DNA of 64,000 nucleotides from Triglochin maritima (Eukaryota; Streptophyta; Magnoliopsida; Alismatales; Juncaginaceae). The notes beneath the pieces were generated by a model, which was not told the DNA's origin, searched no databases, and worked only from the letters and a program-made list of their open reading frames with translations. The first letter of the stretch is position 1. Every line of letters begins with the position of its first letter. Where the stretch lies: contig OY821775.1 in assembly GCA_963682175.1 (NCBI GenBank), positions 10,512,501 to 10,576,500 of the forward strand, written 5' to 3'. Shown here one piece after another: positions 24,301 through 33,673 of the stretch. A program made the position numbers and the translations under genes.

Positions 24301-27300
24301 TGTTTGGATGCTCCTCAATTTTTTTTCATGCGTCATCCCACATGTTGCTTTGGTGTTTTGATTCTTGAGTTTGTGTTTGGAATGTGTGAGATGCAACAAT
24401 GCTTCAACGCTAATGCTAGTGCTATATTTATGAATGGTTTGGTTCTCTTTTTTGTTACACACTCATCCCACTTATAATTTCAATTTCAATGTCAATTTGT
24501 TGGCGAAGCAATGCAAGAAATAAACTCTAAAAGTTCTGAAATTAAAGGGGACTCCATTAGAGAGAAAAAAATATCTATTTGCATTTTCATCTAGAATGAC
24601 ATGCTCTAACATGAAAAAGGAATAAATGGAAGATGGGTAGAAACAAAAAAATTCAGATCGTCCCCAACCCCAAATTGGGTTTCACGAAAGGAAAAAAACA
24701 CTACCTCAACACCATAAACACAACCAATGCATAAAATAATCTCTAAAAATCCTGAAAGTAGATAGAAACCCATTCTATTATGTATTCGACTAGCAAGAAA
24801 ACACAACATCTAGAAATACCATGTATTTTACTAGTAAACAAACTCCAAATCTAGAATCACACATGAAGTGAACAAAAAGGAAGAAATCAAACATTTTCAA
24901 GTAGAAAAAAAAACAAAAATCTAGGGTGAAATCAAAACAAAATCAACTGCTGAAAACCCCAAACCTACAATCGGATTATTTTGAAAAAAATAAAAGGAGA
25001 AAATATCATCGACACAAACCTTACAACTCTAGATAAGGAGAGGAGACGTAGGGTTTAGGAGAGAAAGAATGTGGCTTTCGGATTAGTTGGTTTATATATG
25101 CTGGGTGACATGTAGATACGAAAAAATACAAGGGTGAAATGGTTCATTAACCCAAAAAAATATGTGTCTCATCCATAAGGTAACTCACCTCAACGTCTCA
25201 GCTTGTATTGGGGCGTTTGGTGTGGGACGTCAAACGCAAACCTGATTTCTAGTTGTCTGGAATTTGTGTTTGCGGCAGACGTCATAATCCGTGTTACCAA
25301 ACGGACCCTTAGTAAACCTATGTAGGCATTTCAATCAAAGAATACGGTTTGGTCGACCTAACAATCTGATATATTACTTTTCCAAAGATGGCATGCATGC
25401 ATGCTATTCAATTCGAAACCTATCTTTGCCAAAAATGAAAAGTCTTACACCCAAGAAGCCTATTTTAACCCGTCAATCCAATATATGGGCAGCCTTTTTT
25501 TTAACAGTAGCCGTGTGCTGAGCACAGTACCTTCTATTCTATGGCCATTTTATATACGTGATGTACGTATAATATTTCGTATAATGGCCGCATTATGCAT
25601 GCCTTTCTATTTAAAAGAACCACGTTTAATAATAGTTCTTCCACATCTAGGACCACAACTTATATAAAGCATATATGAAGGGGTCAGTGGAGAAGGGTGC
25701 ATAGTACGTATTTTATGGACGACGGAAAGAGAGTTGATTAGTTTGAAAATTGTTTAAGTGATTGTTTACACTAATACCCTTTCAGAATCGTAAAATATTA
25801 ACATATTAAAAGCACTCCAAAAGACTTTTTTCGGTTATGTTTCATACTTTTAGAGCTTATGTTATGTGAAAGAAACTGACATTATTGGCTGATTTCTATT
25901 GTACGCTTGCATCAAACTTACGTTGGCTAACTTTAATTGATATAACGATTTTTCCATGAAATCTGTTTTCTATTGTTTTAACATGAAGTCCAAATTAATA
26001 TATGATGAAATGTGGTTTCTTGAGCGTTTTTAATCTAGTGCCTAATGTTTAGGATTGGTGCCTCTCGAGTCTAAACCCCTTCTTTGTATTTTCACGGGGA
26101 AGAATTTAACGCGATACGCACATTATAAACTACAAAGAAATAAAAAAATCTACTGAATTGAGTAGGGTTAACATGATTTTACAATGCAAAAGATGAATAT
26201 GGACCGGATCAGGAGTTCTATTTCAAAGAGTTGAAACATTTCATAAAATATATAAGAGGAATTTATTGTTTGTTTCTTAATCATTGGGACCTTTAAATAT
26301 TGTCGAGCATTAGTTTTACGCTAAAACGGATCAATACTGTATTGTAGTTGCCAAAGATTGAAAGTCACTTTTGACACTTCAAGATGTAAAATTCGGCAAG
26401 GTAGCATCGATCCTTAACGTCTATGATCGAGAATATCGCTTTGGAAGCCTAAGATATGAGATATGAATTTAGTATCTCAAACTATTGAAATTACATTTGG
26501 ATCTAATCGTGTTAAATTTTTTCTATGTATTACTTGTAAATGAACAACTTCAAGGCTCTTCTTGCTGGCGTATGAACCCTGAAACGTTCTAAATTTTGAG
26601 GATTATGGTCGAGATTCTAAAATTACTACAGTATACAACAATGGGTAATGATATAATCTCTAAGTACACCTTTCAATAGTACGAGATACTAAAAATAGGA
26701 GTAAATTTCTACCATGATTATGGTCCAAGCTACTAGGTTATAATTTCTACCATGATTATGGGTAGAGAATTGATGAATCTTCATTTTCTAAGGTATCTAA
26801 GTGATTTTTAAATGTAGTTATGGTAATGAGTTGTTGACATTTTACTGGCCATAGCAGCAAAGCGAATCTTAATTAAAATATAATAACCTTAAGTTCATCT
26901 TGCAACCTATTAATTTAGGGTTTGACAGCTACGACAGGACTGTTCGATTCAACCATTGGATGGGTTTCTGTTTGTAGATATTGTTTGATAAACACAAGTG
27001 GTTTTCACATCTGGAACTGTTCCATTCATTCCATCCAAAGCATGCATGCAAAGGAAAAGGATAGCAACTTGAGTTTAGCACGTACGGAATTATAATACCA
27101 AAGCCTCATGACCTTAATCTATTACCTACATGCATCCTCTTTGGAAGACAATCGTGTTAGTTCCCACTTAACCACCTAGTCTAATCCTAAATCGTACCTC
27201 TAAAAACAACATAAAGTTGGGAATAGCATGATGGGATTGGTTAGAGTATGCACTTAGCCTAACATGTGCCTACGCCCTGTGGTGTTCAGAGGTCCCTTGA

Positions 27301-28232
27301 TCTTGGAAAGCTACTAGATGGACCACATTAGATGTTAATAATGGTGTTAATGGTGGTATCTGTCGGACTCTTTAAATGTAAAAAACAATGATATTAATTT
27401 GAATCTTGTACGTATGAATATCTCTAACTGTTTAATTAAGAGACATAGTGTGACAACTGGCTTTTAGAAAAATACAAGTGTGAAGATTACCTACAAGTGT
27501 AAAGATTTTACCTTAGTGTTATTCGCTTTTAGTCTTCCAATATACTTGTACCTTTAGGGTTGAATAACACATTATATCCAATTAGAAAGGAAAAAAATTT
27601 CTTGTTCTAGATGCCTAGCGTTTAAACTTGTGTCGGGAATTCTATTTTGTCCATGGAAATGTTGTTCATTCAAACCTCGTCTTTTTTTTCGAAGTTTGTA
27701 AGCTATTGGATGTACCACATTACAAACTAATGTGTTTATGCTGGAGTCTCTTGGGGGCTCCTTAAAATAAAACAACGGGGTTTATCAAAAGGGCCACAAA
27801 ATGGTCCACTTTCTTTAAAAAACACTAACAAAATCAACTTTCTTTTGAAGGAAATTTGACTTTAATTAGAATACCACTATTACTACTTTACCATCTTCAC
27901 TTAATTTAAATTACAAAATTTGTAATATTACCTTTCGTAGAGAACCCAAGAATGCTAATTATGTATGTTCACCTTTCAGCCTAAATCTCATCATTATCTC
28001 TCGAAAATATAAATACTTCAGTTCTTGATCATTACCGAATTTGCTTCGTCTCCCAAATCTTCTTCAAATCCCCTCAAACATTCAAGTTGATCAAGTATGT
28101 CTTATTCAACAATTTAAATATTTATTTCGTAATATAAATAAAAATGTAAATAATAGACATGTAATATGTTGATTTTGTGATTAATTATGTTGAGACAGTG
28201 CAAAACATAGAGGACATGCTCAATGACGTCAA
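21351..28232. other. AT-rich intergenic region without recognised genes
   Basis: No reading frame here resembles a known protein and none exceeds about 90 codons. A possible orphan PIF-like terminus (GTTACCAAACGGACCC then TTA) ends near 25311, but its left partner was not found. A near-repeat of TTTCTACCATGATTATGG occurs at about 26706 and 26749. CTTTAGGGTT and ATTATATCCA words near 27553 recur near 44072, suggesting old dispersed repeats. Confidence 0.5.
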
Positions 28233-28240
28233 AATTTGAG

Positions 28241-28748
28241 TAAGGGGTGTACATGGGTTGGGTTGAACCCGAAACCCAACCCGAACCCGACTTGTCGGGT
28301 CGGGTTGGGTCGGGTTGGGGAGAGGTTCGGGTCGGGTCGGGTTGGGAAAATCAAAAACCCGAATTTTCGGGTTGGGTTCGGGTTGAGGGGGCCGGGTTGA
28401 CCCAATCCAACCCGAACCTGATTTTTTATTTTTTTATTTTTTCCCAAATAAACCGGTCGACCGAACATCACTCGGTCGACCGTTTCCAACCCGAAAATTT
28501 CGGGTTTTCAAGCCACCGGTCGATCGTTTAAGCACCGGTCGACCGAACCCGACCAAGTTTGAGAGAAAATTTCCGAATTCAGGTTCAACCCGATCCAACC
28601 CAACCCAACCCGAAAATTTCGGGTCGGGTTGGGTTGAACCCAAACCGGATCGGGTTCGGGTTGGGTTGGGTTTTTTCCCAACCTGAAAATTTCGAGTTGG
28701 GTCAGGTTGAGGCCCAAACCCGACCCAACCCGACCCATGTGCACCCCT
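28241..28748. mobile_element. Non-autonomous hAT-like element built of AACCCGAACCC words
   Basis: Flanked by a perfect 8-bp duplication AATTTGAG (28233-28240 and 28749-28756). The ends are TAAGGGGTGTACATGGG and, read inward from the right, AGGGGTGCACATGGG. Nearly the whole interior is degenerate repeats of CGGGTTGGGT and its complement, arranged as inverted halves around a core with three CGGTCGACCG-type palindromes (about 28450-28545). The apparent ORFs on both strands come from this composition. Confidence 0.8.
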
Positions 28749-28756
28749 AATTTGAG

Positions 28757-29597
28757 CTATTGTTTCATTGTTTGAATTTTTAAGTGACAATCCCCTAATG
28801 CTTGTATCGTAACTTTCAGCACATCCTTCCTTGTTCTCTCTTTCATGTTCGGTTTTTGATTTTTTGTTTGTTAATACGCTAAGAATATTTATGAATCTTA
28901 CGAAAATCGTAGTTTGCACCAGGTTAAGCAAAAGTAATTACTAATTTAATTACTACTTTTTATTTGAGTAATATTATTTGATTACTTTTGTCAACTCATT
29001 TTCATAAAAAAAGATTTTCACAAGATTATTAACTTTATTTGAATTATTTTGTATTGAAATTCATGTAAATTATAATATTTAATTATTTTCAAGTAGACAA
29101 TCTAATCATGTGTCGATATGATGTCTGGGGATCCGAATCCAAACTCCAAGTCGCAGTACAACCCACCGTGGAAGAGCATTTACGACCTCGTGATACGTCG
29201 TTATAACCTCCAAATCTAGAAATATAACCTCAAAGGAGGATAATAAAATTTGCATGCCATTGCAATAACATGGCTTTTGGCTTAGAGTCGTGATACACGG
29301 ACGCGCGCGTCCATGACGCGTCTTACGTGGACGAGTTTCGATTTGATGAGTCAGCGTCCAGTCAGCTATTTCTTCTGTTTGGGCTTTATTTATTTTTAAA
29401 AAAGACGGCTGGTTGGGTGGGACGGTTCATTTCCCTAAATCACGATTAGACGGTTAGACTTCACGTACACCATTAGGTCTGTAGAGCATTCGAGTATCTG
29501 TCTGTGCAGTTTCCTAAAAAGTTCTTCCTCATTTCCTCTTCCCATCCAAAAACCGTCGTCTCATTTTGAGTCGAAGAAAAACCCAGACAAGACGAAA
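28757..29597. other. AT-rich spacer and 5' flank of the Ulp1-like gene
   Basis: The first half (about 28930-29230) resembles repeats at 36.8-38.5 kb: runs such as TTTAATTACTACTTT and GTAATATTATTTGATTAC, then AATCCAAACTCC. The second half (29280-29597) is GC-richer, has many ACGCG words and is the likely promoter of the gene at 29598. The left end of the MULE-like locus probably lies here, but I could not define a terminal repeat. Confidence 0.4.
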
Positions 29598-30381
29598 ATG
29601 AATTCTTCTGTCCCTGAAACCTCCATCGCTCCTGAAATTCTAGCCGCGCAGGTCTCTCCTCAACCCGGATGTGTTTTGTGTTGATTTAAGGGTTCATCAT
29701 CGACTTTTAATTTTTTTTGTGGTTTCAGGGAAGCACGTACTACTTCCGCGAAACTAAGTGCGGTTTGACGGTCATTCACCGGCAGTTCAGTCAGATGAAG
29801 GGGGAGGAGAAGAAGGTTTTCAAAGGGACGTCTTTCGGTCACTTCCTCACTTTTCCTCACATGACAACTGATAATGAGATCCTGGGTTGGTTCGTCGAAC
29901 ACTTCGACGCCAATGAGACCGGGTTGAGAATATCAACTGGGGTCGTCCCATTTACGGTAGAAGATGTCGCCCTGCTACTGGGGCTAAGAGTGCATGGGCT
30001 GAGAGTTGATATGGAACCCATGTACGTAGAGAAGCGAGACGGGGTTAACCTCGACAACACTCAGCTACTGGGTCATCTTACTGCCACGAGTGCGATGAGC
30101 GACGAGGAGGAGCACGTCCGTCTCCTTATTTGTATGATCTTCAATCATTTTTCGTTCTTCGATGGAACCCTGCGAACTAAAGCGTGGTACACGAGGCACC
30201 TGAAGAACCTCAAGCGCCTCAAGAGATATGCGTGGGCAAATGCAGTTCACGCTTGTTTGGTTAGGGGTCTGGAGGAAGCCAAAAGGGACCTGTCGAGGAG
30301 GAGATTGACTGGCAACTTCACTCTGAAGCAGGGCTGCGTGTCTGGATGCGTTGCCATATTACAAGTAAGCAACTTATTTGA

Positions 30382-30790
30382 TTGGTGTTGTGTCTGTCCG
30401 GAATAAGTGTTGTGTCTGTCCGGGATACGTGTTGTGACTGTCCGGAATATGTCATGTGTCTGTCCCGAATAAGTGTTGTGTCTGTCCGGAATAAGTGTTG
30501 TGACTGTCTGGAATAAGTGTTGTGTCGGTCCGGGATACGTGTTGTGTCAGTCCGGGATACGTGTTGTGTCGGTCCGGAATACGTGTTGTGTCTGTCAGGA
30601 ATAAGTGTTGTGTCTGTCCATAATAAGTGTTGTGTATGTCCGGGATACGTGTTGTGACTGTCCGGAATAAGTCATGTGTCTGTCTGGAATAAGTGTTATG
30701 TCTGTCCGGAATACGTGTTGTTTCTGTCCGGAATAAGTCATGTGTTTGTCCGTAATTTATTATTTTTGTCCGGAAAAAGTTGTGTCTGTC
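30382..30790 (+). repeat. 22-bp minisatellite array 1, filling an intron of the Ulp1-like gene
   Basis: About 18 tandem copies of a 22-bp unit close to GTGTTGTGTCTGTCCGG plus AATAA, with GGGATAC and TGACTG variants. The array makes up nearly all of the intron 30365-30813, which starts GTAAGC and ends TTCTCAG. It is the reverse complement of arrays 2 and 3. Confidence 0.95.
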
Positions 30791-31300
30791 TCCTCACTCA
30801 TTCTTATTCTCAGGTGTGGCTTTGCGAGAAGTTCAAATTGGGGGATCCCACTCCAGCATTTCCAAGGTTCAAATGTTGGACGGAACTGTTTGGGAGACGT
30901 CTAATTCTGAGGAAATGGGAGGAACGCGACATCAACTTGCATGGGATTTACTGGGCCAAATTTGAGTTAAAAGGCACTCCGACACTCAGTGAAAAGGAGC
31001 ATGAACTGATGATAGAGGATCAAATTTCTCCTCCAAAAGCAACTCCCGCACAAAAGGTCGCCTCGAAGGATACACCTTCAACATCCACTCTACCAAGGGT
31101 ACAACTTAGTGAATGCAGCATTCCATGTGACCCACTGCTACAAGAGTTGGAACTGAGTGAGGTTAAGACGAATTGGCTGCAAGCCGAAGCAACCCTTAAG
31201 CATGCGACCGAAAAAATTAACAGACTGGAGGAATAACTGAGGATCTCTCAAGAGGAGTGTCGGAGGCTGAGACAAGAAATCGGTCTTGAAGGACTCCATG

Positions 31301-31737
31301 GGAAGGAGGAAGAGAGGAATAGGAGGGAGGAGGAAGAGAGGAAGAAGAGGGAGGAGGAAGAGAGGAATATGAGGGAGGAGGAAGAGAGGAAGAGGAATGA
31401 GGAAGAGAGGAAGAGGAAGAGGAAGGAGGAGGAGGAACGGAAGAGAAAGAGGAAGAGGAAGGAGGAAGAGGAAGAGAGGATGAGGAAGATGAGGGAGGAG
31501 GAAGAGAGGAAGATGAATGAGGATGAGAGGCTGAGGAAGGAGGAGGAACGAAAGATGGAGGAAGAGGAAGAGATGATTAAGAAGAAGAGAGAGGAGGAAG
31601 AGAGGAAGGAGGAAGATGAAAAGAGGATTAACTTGAAGAGGGATGAGGAAGAGAGGAAGAGGAATGAGGAAGAGAAGACGAGGAAGGAGGAGGAGGAACG
31701 ACAGAGGAAGGAGGAAGAGAGGAAGAGCAAGAGGGAA
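31301..31737 (+). repeat. Polypurine tract encoding a Glu/Arg/Lys-rich helix
   Basis: Over 430 bp of almost pure A and G on the plus strand, made of GAGGAAGAGAGGAAG-type repeats. In the gene's frame it encodes EEERKRNEEERKRKRKEEE-like sequence, a charged single-helix or coiled-coil design. The complementary strand gives Leu/Ser-rich open frames that are not genes. Confidence 0.9.
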
Positions 31738-32210
31738 ATAGCAAGACCAAAAGACCACGCTTGCGCACAGAAGATAGAGACGAAACGTACAGGAAATCTG
31801 GCGAAGAGGGGGTAGACAAGAAGGCCGCAGAACAAAGAGATAGAGGAGGTCGAAGAAGCCGCCAAAGATGTTCTGGCCACTGGACTCCGTTCGTTGCCCA
31901 CAGACCGAGATCAGAGTTCATTCAGTACAATAGTATATCCCGTTCGCTGGGAAAAGGTGAAGATCCTTCCAAGTGTGTCGGAATTCATGAATGCACAGCA
32001 TTTCAGTTGATGGAATTTTGACGACGATTGTTGAAGGTCGATTGGTCGCTGATAGTTGAGAGGAAGGCTAGCCAACGACAGCTAGCCGGGAGTAACGACT
32101 GCGGGACATACGTTTTGTACTGGATCAAGTGTTTGATGGTGAATGCTGATCCGATGAAGCCGAAGCAGTCCATGATTATCCACCATGTGGGGCGAATTGG
32201 CTAACTGGTT

Positions 32211-32475
32211 ACTTGAAGACTCTGGGGTGTGCGGTCAACAATAATCGACCTTTTAATTGTTTTACTTTACACCATTGCTAAATTGTCACATAAACCATTG
32301 TTTTACAAAACTTATACTTGTTCAAATTACATAGACTATTTGTTATTTTACTTGAAGACTCTGGGGTGTGCGGTCAACATTAATCGGCCTTTTAATTGTT
32401 TTACTTTACACCATTGCTAAATTGTTACATAAACCATTGTTTTAAGAAACTTATACTTGTTCAAATTACACAGAC
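32211..32475 (+). repeat. Tandem duplication, period 139 bp
   Basis: Two near-identical copies begin ACTTGAAGACTCTGGGGTG at 32211 and 32350. The second copy runs into minisatellite array 2. The left copy begins just after the Ulp1-like stop codon, so the gene's 3' flank was duplicated. Confidence 0.92.
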
Positions 32476-33425
32476 ACACAACATATTCCGAACAAACACA
32501 CAACTTATTCCGAACAGACACACAACTTATTCCGAACAGACACACATATTCCGAACGGACACTCAACGTATTCCGAACAGACACACAACATATTCCGAAC
32601 AGACAGACAACATATTCCGAACAGACACACATCATATTCGGAACAGACCCACAACTTAAACGGAACATACACCCAACATAAACCGAACAGACACACAACT
32701 TAAACCGAACGGACACACATCGTATTCCGAACAGACACACAACATATTCCGAACAGACACACAACTTAAACCGAACAGACACACAACTTAAACCAAACGG
32801 ACACACATCGTATTCCGAACAGACACACAACTTATACCGAACAGACACACAACTTAAACCGAACGGACACACATCGTATTCCGAACAGACACACAACATA
32901 TTCCGAACAGACACACAACTTAAACCGAACAGACACACAACTTAAACCAAACGGACACACAACTTATTCCGAACAGACACACAACTTATTCCGAACAGAC
33001 ACTCAACGTATTCCGAACAGACAGACATCATATTCCGAACAGACAGACATCATATTCCGAACAGACACACAACTTAAACCGAACAGACACAACTTAATCC
33101 GAACAGACACACAACATATTCCGAACAGACACACAACTTATTCTGAACATACACTCAACGTATTCTGAACAGACACACAACTTATTCCGAACAGACATTC
33201 AACGTATTCCGAACAGACACACAACTTAAACTGAACATACACACATCATATTCCGAACAGACACACAACTTAAACCGAACAGACACACAAGTTATTCCGA
33301 ACTAACCCACAACATATTACGAACAGACAAACAACATATTCCGAACAGACACAACATATTCCGAACAAACACACATCATATTCCGAACAGACCCACAACA
33401 TATTCCGAACAAGGACACAGTTTTA
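32476..33425 (-). repeat. 22-bp minisatellite array 2 (about 43 copies)
   Basis: Plus-strand unit ACACACAACTTATTCCGAAC plus AG, with variants CATATT, TTAAAC and CGTATT. Because 22 is not a multiple of three, each strand reads as a 66-bp/22-residue repeat and gives long spurious ORFs (CVCSEYVVC-like). It lies between the 3' ends of the two convergent genes. Confidence 0.95.
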
Positions 33426-33673
33426 TACGAACTGAACGTGTATAACAACCATTTACAGATCCAAACAGATCAACAATTAGAAGTTTCTTGGTTTTACAAA
33501 AACTAAAAATAACAAGAAATATTAAATTAAGGAGGAAGTTCCTCGTAATACAAATTCATGTTCCAATCAGAGAAATCAGGATCCCCGGGTTTTGGTGCGA
33601 CTTCGTGAAGTGACGATGTAACCTTCATCTTGAACTTTCTCTTCTCTTGTTGGACGTGCTTTTTATGGCTTTT

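Larger units (their letters stand above)
29598..32204 (+). pseudogene. Ulp1/C48 SUMO-protease-like transposon gene (KIU-like), decayed
   Basis: Exons 29598-29651, 29729-30364 and 30814 onward join in phase. The N-terminal part has a plant transposon domain pattern, GWFVEHFDANETGLRISTG then VEDVALLLGLRVHGL, similar to DUF1985/plant-mobile-domain regions (recognition from memory). After VWLCEKFKLGDP comes a Ser/Thr/Pro-rich linker, then about 150 residues of Glu/Arg/Lys repeats. In-frame stops are TAA 31234, TAG 31813 and TGA 32008. A separate frame (about 32028-32204) carries QRQLAGSNDCGTYVLYWIKC, the Gln and Cys boxes of Ulp1 peptidases (Cys codon at 32100). The His and Asp part of the catalytic domain is missing. 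Known relatives are the ULP-like genes carried by Kaonashi-type Mutator elements. It converges on a FAR1-like transposase gene, which supports this. Confidence 0.72.

Noticed and set aside
24190..25311. PIF-like element ending GTTACCAAACGGACCC-TTA
   Set aside because: No left terminus with the matching sequence was found, so the element is not listed.
28229..28931. Overlapping ORFs on both strands near 28.5 kb
   Set aside because: Produced by CGGGTTGGGT-type words in the hAT-like element.
31138..31921. Long Leu/Ser-rich minus-strand ORFs
   Set aside because: They are the complement of the polypurine tract and arise from its lack of TAA/TAG/TGA complements, not from coding.
32417..32938. 173-codon Cys-rich ORF
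   Set aside because: It is a translation of 22-bp tandem repeats that are open in all frames, with no start context or signal peptide.
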